From: Paenibacillus sp. FSL K6-0276
GTDB lineage: Bacteria; Bacillota; Bacilli; Paenibacillales; Paenibacillaceae
Assembly: GCF_037977235.1 (NCBI RefSeq)
Contig: NZ_CP150276.1
Location: 806,001-870,000, forward strand
Direction of reading: 5' to 3'
DNA length: 64,000 bases
Shown here piece by piece: positions 19,301-28,233 of this stretch. The position numbers and the translations under genes were made by a program. Under the pieces are notes generated by a model. That model was not told where the DNA came from. It searched no databases and saw nothing but the letters and a program-made list of their open reading frames with translations. The number at the start of each line of letters is the position of its first letter. Within the stretch, counting starts at the first letter, position 1.

Positions 19301-21394
19301 ATCGAGCTTGAATGGGCTGCAGAAAATGCAAGTAAGTACAGGGTTGAAGTGTCAAGTGATAACAAGGTATGGACACATGCAGTTGACAGAACCGCGGATA
19401 CAGAATCCAGCAAGGTTAAAACGGACAGAGTTTCAAATGATGAAGTAAGGTATGTGAGGGTAACATTTACAGAAGGAATCGCTTCGATTGATGAGATAAG
19501 AGTACGCGGTATGAAGAGTGTAATTATACCGGAATCAAACAATGTCGTATTAAACAAACCTGCTACTTCAGATAGCCAGCAAAACAGCGGTCCAGCATCA
19601 GCAGGTAACGATGGTGATGAGTCAACTCGTTGGTGCGTGTCTGATGATAAGAATCCACACTATTGGCAGGTGAATCTTGGCGGAAAATATGATTTAACGG
19701 GTTCAAAGGTAATATTTGAAAAAGCCGGTAAGGCCATGATGTATAAGATCGAGGTTTCAAGTGACGCTGCAACTTGGATCACAGTGATTGACCATATGAA
19801 TAACACAACCAACACGGAACAAGTTAGAACAGATAACTGGACGGCTAAGGGTGCCCAATATATCAAGGTAACTGTCATGGGATACCCGGAACTGTGGGGA
19901 GGTTTCCGTGAGTTTGAAGTTTACGGCGTAAAATCACCTATAGTGGATACAACAGAGCTCGAAGCAGCGATTACAACAGCTCAGGTCAAAGTTGATCATG
20001 GAGTCGTCGGTGATCAGCCAGGACAATATCCGCAAGCAGCAGTAGATGCAATAAAAGCAGCGATTGAAGCAGCACAAGGTGTTGTAGAGAAGGCAACAAC
20101 ACAAGCAGAAGTGACAGCAGCAATCGAAGCACTTCAAGCAGCAGTAAAAACATTCGATGATGCAAAAATTCCTGGGGTAGAACCAGCGGAAGTGGATACA
20201 ACAGAACTGAAGGCAGTGATTGCAGCAGCACAAGCAAAAGTTGAAAGAGCAGTTGTTGGCGATCAGCCAGGACAATATCCGCAAGCAGCAGTAGATGCAA
20301 TAAAAGCAGCGATTGAAGCAGCACAAGGTGTTGTAGAGAAGGCAACAACACAAGCAGAAGTGACAGCAGCAATCGAAGCACTTCAAGCAGCAGTAAAAAC
20401 ATTCGATGATGCAAAAATTCCTGGGGTAGAACCACCAGTAGACAAAACTGCACCAACATGGCCTGCGGATAAAGCATTAAAGACTTCAAATGTTGGTAAA
20501 ACTAGCCTTACGCTTTCATGGGCAGCAGCAACGGATGATACGAGTGTAACAAGCTATAAGGTATATAAGAATGGCAGAGAACTAGCTGCATTAGCAGATG
20601 ATATCACGAACTATACCGTCAGTGGCCTTTCGTCTGGCACGACGTATGCCTTTAAAGTTGAAGCAGGTGATGCAGCAGGGAACTGGAGTGTGAATGGTCC
20701 AAGTGTAACGGTGACGACTGAATCAAGCTCTTCAGGTGGTGGCTGGACACCGTCACCAGATCCAAAGCCAACACCAGATCCAAAACCTATGCCTACACCA
20801 ACGCCTAAGCCAGCTGAGCCAAAAGATCCAGTAAAACCAACGAAGCCAGAACCACCAAAAGTAAAGCTTACGGATCTAGTGGATCATTGGGCTAAGGCTT
20901 CCATTGAAAAATCGATTGAACTTGGTTTTGTAACTGGCTATGAAGATGGAACTTTTCGCCCGAATGGTACGGTAACCCGTGGTGAGTTTGCAACGATGTT
21001 AGCTAGAGCGCTGAAATTGGAGCTTGGTGATACGGAGTTTAGTTTTGCTGATCAGAAGCAAACACCAGTATGGGCTCAGTCATTCATTCAAACACTTGTT
21101 AAATCTGGTTTTATTACGGGATACGAAGACGGCACATTCCGTGCGAATAAAGAAATATCACGATCTGAATTAGTAGTCATTGCCGTTCGTGCACTGGGTC
21201 TTGAAGTAAATCCAAAGGCAACACTGACGTTTGATGATGCTGACCAGATTCCAGTATGGGCAAGACCTTATGTGGCAACAGCAGCAGAAGCAGGATTGAT
21301 TAAGGGGAATGGGAATGGCAAATTTAATCCGAATGCCTTTACCACTAGAGCTGAAGCAGTCACTGTGATTCTAGCTATGCTAAACGAAAAATAA
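16358..21394 (+). CDS. SLH-anchored multidomain glycoside hydrolase family 43
   Basis: Secreted five-bladed propeller glycosidase of the beta-xylosidase/arabinofuranosidase/galactosidase superfamily, 1678 residues. A signal peptide ends near NARAA (28). In the GH43 domain (about 32-340) the three acidic residues fit Asp48 (DNDVIRVGD, base), Asp154 (YDPGLFFDD, pKa modulator) and Glu216 (YNEGSHVY, acid). Then follow a concanavalin-like GH43 C-terminal domain (about 345-545), CBM6 (about 548-690), Fn3, three F5/8 C modules (about 785-1185), two FIVAR repeats, Fn3, a Pro-rich linker and three SLH domains (about 1500-1678). The two FIVAR repeats contain a 174-bp exact DNA duplication. The subfamily and substrate are not recognisable by eye. 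A strong AGGAGG precedes the start. Confidence 0.9.
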   Translation: MFSSRQKAMVLVMLIAMFVNFAPNARAADNGDGTYTNPIIWGDYPDNDVIRVGDTYYMSSTSMHLFPGSPIMSSKDLVNWQYESYAVDRMEGDMYDIKNGLNAYDEGPWATSLRYHNGKFYLMYNINGDAAYVSVADSAKGPWKIYKLEDELYDPGLFFDDNGKVYVVHGQGQLYLSELKIVSEATGELSIISKRQPGASRNGKMIYDYKGGAYNEGSHVYKKDGTYYILSTPTWNKGSKKEIAIRTQDLANGPYVAKDIITSFMNFAGNGIHQGGMVDVPQGEGKESEWWSVIFQDRGKLGRVPTLQPVNWKDGWPYLGEFDGEKAVVTYKKPNIPGLEATEPKAPATSDDFSSSKLGLQWQWNHNPDNDKWSLTERPGDIRLKTSSVTNSLAYARNTLTQRIIGPDCTGTVKMDISRMADGDQAGLSVIQKDSNFIGIKNEDGKKRIVVQDLWTEEASIDLPEGTTNIWFRAETPRFEYRTEFSYSLDGVNFTRLGGRYEMRYGTYVGMRFGIFNYATKTLGGYIDVDSFELTMTENEGNLYRVNKKIDAERYDDQNYVTDKNLTINAKTEWTDDDVNSGYDQSMANIKNGDWLRYDQVDFGNGEAKWFNVRVASNKTSGTIEVKLADAEGNLAETIAILQIPNTSDLNEYVNAKAELTKEVTGKQKIFLVFNGADTEMCKLNWFMFGSGDYPEIAAVPAHVQVDSPNSSTIDIAWDAVSGALQYDIKIDNKIISNATSPFSETGLLTGSTHTVQVRSKNFAGFSEWSEGVNITTEADPEMIPSTGMTVTASSEETQAEDNKAANVLDGNLDTIWHTKWNGGNTPPHTLDFNLGAAYDVYKLKYIPRQSGGDNGIVTKYNIYTSMDAVNYTLVKQKGTFVNDSTPKTVTFRSTQAHYLRFEVLAGKNGYGSAAEINIYQNADSIPVVSDNKTAVASSEQAWSEASKANDGNIATAWKAVYEDTMKTWTVDLEEKYDLTEIELEWAAENASKYRVEVSSDNKVWTHAVDRTADTESSKVKTDRVSNDEVRYVRVTFTEGIASIDEIRVRGMKSVIIPESNNVVLNKPATSDSQQNSGPASAGNDGDESTRWCVSDDKNPHYWQVNLGGKYDLTGSKVIFEKAGKAMMYKIEVSSDAATWITVIDHMNNTTNTEQVRTDNWTAKGAQYIKVTVMGYPELWGGFREFEVYGVKSPIVDTTELEAAITTAQVKVDHGVVGDQPGQYPQAAVDAIKAAIEAAQGVVEKATTQAEVTAAIEALQAAVKTFDDAKIPGVEPAEVDTTELKAVIAAAQAKVERAVVGDQPGQYPQAAVDAIKAAIEAAQGVVEKATTQAEVTAAIEALQAAVKTFDDAKIPGVEPPVDKTAPTWPADKALKTSNVGKTSLTLSWAAATDDTSVTSYKVYKNGRELAALADDITNYTVSGLSSGTTYAFKVEAGDAAGNWSVNGPSVTVTTESSSSGGGWTPSPDPKPTPDPKPMPTPTPKPAEPKDPVKPTKPEPPKVKLTDLVDHWAKASIEKSIELGFVTGYEDGTFRPNGTVTRGEFATMLARALKLELGDTEFSFADQKQTPVWAQSFIQTLVKSGFITGYEDGTFRANKEISRSELVVIAVRALGLEVNPKATLTFDDADQIPVWARPYVATAAEAGLIKGNGNGKFNPNAFTTRAEAVTVILAMLNEK
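20012..20434 (+). repeat. Exact 174-bp direct repeat encoding FIVAR modules
   Basis: Positions 20012-20185 and 20261-20434 read identically, offset by 249 bp (83 codons). They encode the tandem FIVAR three-helix modules of the GH43 protein. The identity points to recent duplication or gene conversion. Confidence 0.85.
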
Positions 21395-21448
21395 ATGATG
21401 GTTTAGCTTACTGCAGTTTTGTGTTGTGCCATTTGGTTTAACTTCGAA

Positions 21449-21486
21449 GAAGATCGCCTACACGAGTGTAGGCGATCTTCTTTGTA
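21449..21486 (+). terminator. Terminator after the GH43 gene
   Basis: GAAGATCGCCTACAC at 21449-21463 is complementary to GTGTAGGCGATCTTC at 21466-21480, followed by TTT. The terminator after the GH101 gene has a related sequence. Confidence 0.85.
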
Positions 21487-21581
21487 TTGTTTTATGAAAT
21501 CAGGAGGTTCGAATGCGACGGAGAGGGGAGCTCAGGGTACACGATCTAATAAGATCTTATTTGTCCGATTTCCGTAAAATT

Positions 21582-21608
21582 TATCAATAAATCCAAATTA
21601 TCGTCATT
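21582..21608 (+). promoter_or_regulatory. Putative response-regulator site D (upstream of GH101 gene)
   Basis: TATCAAT at 21582 and CGTCATT at 21602, in the same 20-bp phase and within the same GTAAAATTTATCA context as site C. It lies 371 bp before the start codon. Confidence 0.6.
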
Positions 21609-21709
21609 AACTTTCCAGTGGCTGGAGAGTAAGATGAACACATATAAAGTCGATTGACTCTTCTCTTTTCACAATATCGATAAAGGTATTTGAAATCCTA
21701 CAGATATAT

Positions 21710-21731
21710 AGCATTTTGTAATTAGAATGCT
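21710..21731 (+). promoter_or_regulatory. Conserved leader hairpin, copy 2
   Basis: Same AGCATT-N10-AATGCT structure as at 16220, followed by the same TCCTTCCTATGAAT stretch. It has no counterpart that I can see before the GH2 gene. Confidence 0.4.
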
Positions 21732-21809
21732 CCTTCCTATGAATACTTCCATGAATTCATCATTATATTCAGATTCTCAAAAAAATAAGCGATCTCTTCC
21801 ACAGTCAGC

Positions 21810-21929
21810 ATGACAAGCAATGATACTGGTGATTTTGTAAGCGGTTTCAGTTTGTTCGACTCAAAGGAGGTGATGCTGATCGATGGCAATTACACAAAAG
21901 ATCAATTAAGAGCAATTGGCAAGGAATAG
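21810..21929 (+). other. Short open frame in the GH101 leader (39 codons)
   Basis: Encodes a protein-like sequence with DTGDFVSGFSLFDSKEVMLI and ending IDGNYTKDQLRAIGKE. The ATG at 21810 has no ribosome-binding site, but an in-frame ATG at 21873 directly abuts the near-perfect anti-16S sequence AAAGGAGGTG. It ends 23 bases before the GH101 start. It may be a relic of an older gene or a translated leader peptide. Not recognised. Confidence 0.3.
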
Positions 21930-21952
21930 ATTGAACCCGAAGGAGGATAAAA

Positions 21953-24900
21953 ATGTCACTGTCAAAGGTAATTAAAAACTTAGCCATTGTGGTAGTCTCT
22001 GCACAGCTGAGTAGTATTACAATTCCTGCATTTTCAGGAATTGCGGATGCTGCAGCTAATGATGGAATCATTGAATCAAATATAATGTCAGTTCAATTAG
22101 ATCAGAATTTTCCAAGAGTAGTGAAATATGAGTTAAATAACAAGGTGTTGCATGGTTCAGAAGATGCATTAAACATAGTAAGAATTAACGGAACAGACTA
22201 TGTACCGAAAGTAGAGTACACAGAAGAGGCAGACAAAGCCTACTATGTGCTAACTGTTGATGAGCTGAATGTAGTCATTAAGCTAACAATGAAAGTAGTG
22301 AAAAATTCACTTGATTTCGAAGTGACAAAGGTGGAAGAAAATGGTACAGAAAGAATACATACCATTGAAATTCCGAACCATAGCTTGGTATCAGTAAGAA
22401 GTACAGAAGCGGGTGCTAAATTTGCCGGTTCCAGAATGGAAAACGCTGTTTATAAAAAAGGTGATGTGTATCAAGATGTATCAGGTACTCCTACGGTAGA
22501 TAGTTCACCAAAAAACTATATGTACGCGTTCATTAACAATGATCAACTGGCAGCAGGTGTATGGTCAAATGCATATGGTGATACAAATGCCGATGGAGAT
22601 AATGACAATCACCGGATTGTGAAACAGACGACCAAGAAAACGGATTACTCCCGTACAGCTTTGTGGAGTGCTTCATGGGTATATCGTGGAAATAATATGC
22701 CAGAAAACATAATAGAACCTTTACCACATAGTAAGGTCGTTATCACAGCGGATGCAAATGCGGATGCTAAAATGGATTGGCAGGATGCAGCTGTTGCATT
22801 CCGAGATATCATGAACAATCCTGTAGGCAGCGATCGAATGTCTGAACTTGTTGTTCACCGTATACCGATGAACTTTGGCAGCCAGGCAACCAACCCATTC
22901 TTAAAGACTTTAGATGAAACAAAGAAAATATATCTATCAACTGATGGGCTTGGACAGTGGGTGGAATTAAAGGGTTACCAAGCAGAAGGGCATGACTCCG
23001 CACATCCGGATTACGGCGGACATATAGGTGTACGTCAGGGCGGACAGAAGGATATGGATACGCTTGTAAGAGAAGCGCAGAACTATAATGCTTTTATGGG
23101 TGTACACATTAGTGGTACAGGTGCACACCCGGAAGCAAAGGCATTTGATGATCAATTAGTAAATATCAATAAAGGCGGTTGGGACTGGCTTGATCCATCC
23201 TATGACTTTGATGACCCAACATACCGTAGAGAAGTTTATTCTGGCAACAGACTGAACCGTTTACAGATGTTAAAGGACGATGCGCCAACACTTGATTTTA
23301 TTTATGCGGATGCATGGTATGAGCAGGGCTTTAACGGAAGAAGATTTGCAAGAGAAGTGAATTCTTTTGGCTGGACGCTTACGACGGAGTTTCCAAATGT
23401 ATTAGAAGATGATGCCGTTTGGAATCACTGGTCAGTTGACTATGATTACGGCGGTAAGAGCATCAAGGGCTATAGCAGTGATATCGCTAGATTTGTGCGA
23501 AATCACCAGAAAGATACGTGGATCGCTCGCCATCCAATCCTAGGCGGTACGGAGGCAAATGATGCGGAAGGATGGCAGGGTAGAGTAGATTATGATGAAA
23601 TGATTGATATTGTATTCGAAACAAATCTGCCAACGAAATATCTGCAAAGCTTCCCGATGACGAAGTACGATGTAAACAACAATGTGGGAAGAGTCGAATT
23701 TGAAGGAAATGTCGTTGCTGAAAGAAAAAATGACGGAAAAAGAACCTTCACGAAAGATGCTAAAAAGCTTCTTGAAGAAGATGTGAGAATTCAAAAAGGA
23801 ACAAGTGACGGTAATGTTTATGATGATGTAAAATTCAATAACCTCAAATACTTGTTGCCGTGGTCGCCAAATGCTGATAAGACAGATAGTGAATTGGCTA
23901 AAGTTGAAGAGAAACTGTACCACTACAATGAAGGTGGCGGATCAACGACTTGGGAGCTTCCAAATAGCTGGAACGATGTATCAACAGTGAAGTTATATAC
24001 ATTAACTGATACGGGTAAGCAAGAAGCAAAAGAATTAAGCGTAGTTGATGGCAAAATTACGATTGATGCTAAAGCAAAACAGGCTTACGTTGTATACAAA
24101 GGTGATGTGTCTGTAACTGCTAAAGATATGAATTGGGGATTTGCGATGCCTGCAAAGGACCCAAGCTTCAACAGCGGAACATTAGACAACTGGTCGATTA
24201 TCAAAGGTGGAGACAGTGCTGCAACCGTAGAACGTAACCATCGTGGACAATATGAATTAGTCGTCAAAGAAAATACGGAAGAGACTGTATTAGAGACGGA
24301 GTTATCAGGATTGAACCCTGGAACCTACTCGGCTTCCATATATGTTCAGGTAGGAAATACGCCAAACAGTACAAATGCAACTGATCCAAACACGGCAGGA
24401 AATGCAAAACGTAGAACGACGATTGGCGTGAAAGATTTTGGCGGAGCAGACATCACGAACTATACGGAAAGTTCACCGCTGCAAAACTACATTTCAGCTG
24501 ACTCCAAGCACAGCACCAATATGCAACGAATGAGAGTCGTGTTTGATGTTGCAGCAGGACAGGATACAGCTACATTGTACTTGAAGGTAGCTGGAGGAAC
24601 AGCAATTGTAACCTTTGACGATGTTCGCTGCGTACCTACCAAGCGAGTTGTACCGCAATCTCCAGAGATAGTCGTAGCAGAAGATTTTGAGCATGTGGAC
24701 CAAGGGTTGACTCCATTTGTCATTGCAGATGCTGACGGAGTAAGTGATCCACGTACTCACTTATCAGAATCACACGCTCCATACACCCAGAAAGGTTGGA
24801 ATGGAAAAGAAGTTGATGACGTATTAAATGGAGGATGGTCCATTAAGTCACATAAAACAGGTAGCGGTCTGATCATGAGAACATTACCGCAGACTCTACG

Positions 24901-27900
24901 ATTTGATAAAGGAACAACTTACGAAGTATCTTTCAAATATGAAAGTCAGTTCGATAAGAAGATTAATTTCGTTGTTGGTAACGGTACTAAGGAAGTGATG
25001 AATGTACCAATGCCACAGGTAACTGTTCCTACACCGTTTACGGTTAAATTTACAGCAAGCACAGAAGATTTCTGGATTGGAACAAGGAATACTACTGGGA
25101 GTTCAGCAGGAGACTTTATCCTTGATGATCTAGTGGTTAAAGAAGCAAAGGATGCTACGATTGAACCACCACAAATTACACCTGTTGATTTATCAGTTAT
25201 ACCTGTAGATGGTATCACTGCAAGTGCAACGGGTTATCAACCAAGTGATGCACCAGAAAATGTTCTTGATGGAAACACAAGTTCATTGTGGCACACAGCT
25301 TGGGATGGAAGTGATGAATTACCACAATCCATTACGCTTGATTTAGGTAAAGTTTACAGTGTAAACAGAGTAGATGTAACGCCAAGACAAAGCCAGAAAA
25401 ATGGAGTGATAACGAAATATGGGTTATATACAAGTGCCGATGGAGTGAACTTTGAGAAGGTAGCGGAAGGTAATTGGGAGGTTAATGTAGATACAAAGTC
25501 TATAAATATTAATAATCCTAAGCCAATAACTCATGTTAAGTTAACAGCGTTAGAAGGAATTAATGGTTGGGCGAGTGTAGCTGAAATGCGAGTTGCTCAA
25601 GAAGCTCCATCCATAACTGGACCAAATACCGTTACAGTTAGTACTGCAGTCGGTATGCATCCGGAAATGCCTGCAACTGTAAAGGCAACACTGAGCAATG
25701 GCACAGAAATGGATTTGCCAGTGCAATGGCCAGCCATTACCCCTTCAGAATATGCTGAAGAAAGAGAATTTGAAGTAATAGGACATATTAATGGCGTTGA
25801 AGCTGCAGCGATTACAGCTACTGTAACCGTAACAGCGAGTGGGGCAGTAGATATCGTAGATGCAAAAGTGATGACGGTTTACACGACAGTAGGAACTGCA
25901 CCTATGATGCCAGCAACGGCTAAGATGGTAACCTCAACTGGTACAGTTGCAAATGTACCTGTAACTTGGAGTGAAATAGCTGAAGGTAGCTACCAGAATG
26001 TTGGATCATTCAAAGTAGAGGGTATAGTAGAAGGTTCTAATATCAAAGCACAGGCTATTGTTATAGTTACGGAGCGCCAAGCTACAATTAGTGAAATTCC
26101 TAAAATAAAAATGAGCACATTTATTGGCGTAAAACCGCTTTTACCAAGCATGATCGAAGTAACGATGAGTGATAATTCAAAGCGTTTTGTAGCTGTGACG
26201 TGGGATCTTATTACGGATGAACAGATTAACAAAGAAGGTCAATTTAATGTAAATGGTACGATAGAAGGTACTAACATGAAAGCTGTTGCAGAAATTACAG
26301 TAAAAGAAGATCCGAACATTGCATTAAGGAAACCTGCAACTGCAAGCAGTCAGCAGTCAGGTAATACAGCAGCTATGGGTAATGATGGTCAAATATCGAC
26401 TCGTTGGAGCGTAAGCAATCCAAACACTGAACACTGGTGGAAGGTTGATCTGGGAGCACAGTACGATGTTACGGGTTCAAAGATGACTTGGGAATCCGCT
26501 TCAGGTACGATGAAGTACAGAATAGAAGTCTCTTCTGATGGAGAAACCTGGAACGGAACGGTGAATAAGTGGGATACTCCAGTTACTCAAAGTGTTACAG
26601 AAGATACTTGGTCAGCTAATCATGTTAAATTTATCAAAGTGACGGCTTTGGGTATTGACCCTGCATGGGCAGGTTTCCGTGAGTTTGAAGCTTATGGTGC
26701 TAAATCAACTGTAGATCCAGGTCAAGAATATACCGTTGAAGTTGTAAATGGTGAAGGCAGCGGAAATTATGCTCAAGGAGCCACCGTTACATTAGCAGCC
26801 TATGGAGCACCAGAAGGCCAACAATTTGACAAATGGATGACGGATAACATTAGCGTTGTATTCAAAGATGCAAATGCAGAATCTACTACATTTGTAATGC
26901 CTGGTGAAGCTGTTAAAGTAACAGCAACTTATAAGGACATAACAGATCCAGGTCAAGAATATGCCGTTGAAGTCGTAAATGGTAAAGGCAGCAGAAATTA
27001 TGCTCAAGGAGCCACTGTTACAATAGCAGCCTATGGAGCACCAGAAGGCCAACAATTTGACAAATGGATGACGGATAACATTAGTGTTGTATTCGAAGAT
27101 GCAAGAGCACAATCTACTACATTTGTAATGCCTGGTGAAGCCGTTAAAGTAACAGCAACTTATAAGGATGTAACACCAGGAGACAAAACTGCACCAACAT
27201 GGTCAGAAGATAAAGCATTAACGACTTCAAATGTTGGCAGAACTAGCCTTACACTTTCATGGAAAGAAGCAGCGGATGATACGGGTGTAACAAGCTATAA
27301 GGTTTACAAGAATGGAAGCGAACTAGTTACATTAGCAGGAGATATCACTAGCTTTACAGTCAGTGACCTGTCGTCTGACACGACGTATAACTTTAAAGTT
27401 GAAGCAGGCGATAGAGCAGGAAACTGGAGCATGAATGGTCCGAGTGTAACGGTGACGACTGAAGCTAGCTCTTCGGGTGGTGGCTGGACACCATCACCAG
27501 ATCCAACGCCAACACCAAGCCCTACACCTACACCAAGCCCTACACCAAAACCAAAAGATGATATTAAGCCAACGAAACCAGCAGATCCAGTACAACCAAC
27601 TAAGCCTGAAACTCCAAAAGTAAAGCTTACTGATCTTGCCGATCATTGGGCTAAGGCTTCCATTGAAAAATCCGTTGAACTTGGTTTTGTAACTGGCTAT
27701 GAAGACGGGACTTTCCGTCCGAATGGTACTGTAACACGTGGTGAGTTTTCAACGATGTTAGCAAGAGCGCTGAAATTGGAACTTGGCGATACTGAGTTTA
27801 GTTTTGCTGATCAAAACCAAACCCCAGTATGGGCTAAAGCCTTCATTCAAGCCATTGCTAAATCCGGTTTCATTAAGGGATACGAAGATGGCACATTCCG

Positions 27901-28156
27901 TGCGAATAAAGAAATAACACGATCTGAATTAGTAGTCATTGCCGTTCGTGCACTGGGTCTTGAAGTGAATCCAAAGGCAACACTGACGTTTGATGATGCT
28001 GACCAGATTCCAGTATGGGCAAGACCTTATGTGGCAACAGCTGCAGAAGCAGGCTTAATTAAGGGGAATGGGGATGGCAAATTTAATCCGAATGCCTCTT
28101 CCACTAGAGCTGAAGCAGTCACTTTGATTCTAGCAATACTAAATTCAAAAAAATAG
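21953..28156 (+). CDS. SLH-anchored endo-alpha-N-acetylgalactosaminidase (GH101)
   Basis: Predicted to release the core-1 disaccharide Gal-beta-1,3-GalNAc from Ser/Thr of mucin-type glycoproteins. It has 2067 residues and a signal peptide (about 1-35). An N-terminal beta-sandwich (about 40-260) leads into the TIM barrel, where Asp453 in DFIYADAWYEQG fits the nucleophile and Glu479 in WTLTTEFP the acid/base; the adjacent HWSVDYDYGG also matches the family. Next come a C-terminal beta domain, two jelly-roll modules (about 745-1065), an F5/8 C module (about 1080-1225), three Big_4-like Ig domains, another F5/8 C module (about 1460-1585), two near-identical bacterial repeat modules, Fn3, a Ser/Pro/Thr linker and three SLH domains (about 1885-2067). 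GAAGGAGG precedes the start. The GH112 enzyme encoded downstream uses exactly this product. Confidence 0.92.
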   Translation: MSLSKVIKNLAIVVVSAQLSSITIPAFSGIADAAANDGIIESNIMSVQLDQNFPRVVKYELNNKVLHGSEDALNIVRINGTDYVPKVEYTEEADKAYYVLTVDELNVVIKLTMKVVKNSLDFEVTKVEENGTERIHTIEIPNHSLVSVRSTEAGAKFAGSRMENAVYKKGDVYQDVSGTPTVDSSPKNYMYAFINNDQLAAGVWSNAYGDTNADGDNDNHRIVKQTTKKTDYSRTALWSASWVYRGNNMPENIIEPLPHSKVVITADANADAKMDWQDAAVAFRDIMNNPVGSDRMSELVVHRIPMNFGSQATNPFLKTLDETKKIYLSTDGLGQWVELKGYQAEGHDSAHPDYGGHIGVRQGGQKDMDTLVREAQNYNAFMGVHISGTGAHPEAKAFDDQLVNINKGGWDWLDPSYDFDDPTYRREVYSGNRLNRLQMLKDDAPTLDFIYADAWYEQGFNGRRFAREVNSFGWTLTTEFPNVLEDDAVWNHWSVDYDYGGKSIKGYSSDIARFVRNHQKDTWIARHPILGGTEANDAEGWQGRVDYDEMIDIVFETNLPTKYLQSFPMTKYDVNNNVGRVEFEGNVVAERKNDGKRTFTKDAKKLLEEDVRIQKGTSDGNVYDDVKFNNLKYLLPWSPNADKTDSELAKVEEKLYHYNEGGGSTTWELPNSWNDVSTVKLYTLTDTGKQEAKELSVVDGKITIDAKAKQAYVVYKGDVSVTAKDMNWGFAMPAKDPSFNSGTLDNWSIIKGGDSAATVERNHRGQYELVVKENTEETVLETELSGLNPGTYSASIYVQVGNTPNSTNATDPNTAGNAKRRTTIGVKDFGGADITNYTESSPLQNYISADSKHSTNMQRMRVVFDVAAGQDTATLYLKVAGGTAIVTFDDVRCVPTKRVVPQSPEIVVAEDFEHVDQGLTPFVIADADGVSDPRTHLSESHAPYTQKGWNGKEVDDVLNGGWSIKSHKTGSGLIMRTLPQTLRFDKGTTYEVSFKYESQFDKKINFVVGNGTKEVMNVPMPQVTVPTPFTVKFTASTEDFWIGTRNTTGSSAGDFILDDLVVKEAKDATIEPPQITPVDLSVIPVDGITASATGYQPSDAPENVLDGNTSSLWHTAWDGSDELPQSITLDLGKVYSVNRVDVTPRQSQKNGVITKYGLYTSADGVNFEKVAEGNWEVNVDTKSININNPKPITHVKLTALEGINGWASVAEMRVAQEAPSITGPNTVTVSTAVGMHPEMPATVKATLSNGTEMDLPVQWPAITPSEYAEEREFEVIGHINGVEAAAITATVTVTASGAVDIVDAKVMTVYTTVGTAPMMPATAKMVTSTGTVANVPVTWSEIAEGSYQNVGSFKVEGIVEGSNIKAQAIVIVTERQATISEIPKIKMSTFIGVKPLLPSMIEVTMSDNSKRFVAVTWDLITDEQINKEGQFNVNGTIEGTNMKAVAEITVKEDPNIALRKPATASSQQSGNTAAMGNDGQISTRWSVSNPNTEHWWKVDLGAQYDVTGSKMTWESASGTMKYRIEVSSDGETWNGTVNKWDTPVTQSVTEDTWSANHVKFIKVTALGIDPAWAGFREFEAYGAKSTVDPGQEYTVEVVNGEGSGNYAQGATVTLAAYGAPEGQQFDKWMTDNISVVFKDANAESTTFVMPGEAVKVTATYKDITDPGQEYAVEVVNGKGSRNYAQGATVTIAAYGAPEGQQFDKWMTDNISVVFEDARAQSTTFVMPGEAVKVTATYKDVTPGDKTAPTWSEDKALTTSNVGRTSLTLSWKEAADDTGVTSYKVYKNGSELVTLAGDITSFTVSDLSSDTTYNFKVEAGDRAGNWSMNGPSVTVTTEASSSGGGWTPSPDPTPTPSPTPTPSPTPKPKDDIKPTKPADPVQPTKPETPKVKLTDLADHWAKASIEKSVELGFVTGYEDGTFRPNGTVTRGEFSTMLARALKLELGDTEFSFADQNQTPVWAKAFIQAIAKSGFIKGYEDGTFRANKEITRSELVVIAVRALGLEVNPKATLTFDDADQIPVWARPYVATAAEAGLIKGNGDGKFNPNASSTRAEAVTLILAILNSKK
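26714..27165 (+). repeat. Tandem 231-bp repeat in the GH101 gene
   Basis: Two near-identical copies, starting at 26714 and 26945, encode the VEVVNG...GNYAQGATVTL...FDKWMTDNISVVF module (Flg_new_2/bacterial repeat type). About a dozen differences separate them. Confidence 0.8.
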
Positions 28157-28168
28157 AAGTAACTTCGA

Positions 28169-28206
28169 GGAAGATCGTCTGCTCTAGTGCAGGTGATCTT
28201 CTTCCT
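28169..28206 (+). terminator. Terminator after the GH101 gene
   Basis: GAAGATCGTCTGC and GCAGGTGATCTTC flank TCTAGT and form a long stem with a few mismatches, ending in a T/C-rich tail. It resembles the terminator at 21449. Confidence 0.7.
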
Positions 28207-28233
28207 TCTTCAAGAGGTCGATAGCCAAAACTA

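Larger units (their letters stand above)
21487..21952. promoter_or_regulatory. Promoter and leader region of the GH101 gene
   Basis: About 465 bases containing site D (21582-21608), the repeated leader hairpin (21710-21731), and a short open frame at 21810-21929 listed separately. No promoter boxes could be fixed with confidence. Confidence 0.45.

Noticed and set aside
20012..20434. Regular direct repeats considered as a CRISPR-like array
   Set aside because: The repeats are 174 bp long, in frame and code for protein modules; there are no short repeat-spacer units anywhere in the window.
19934..20489. Long minus-strand open frames rich in Cys or Leu opposite the FIVAR repeats
   Set aside because: They mirror the GCA/CAA-rich repeats of the GH43 gene on the other strand and have no ribosome-binding sites.
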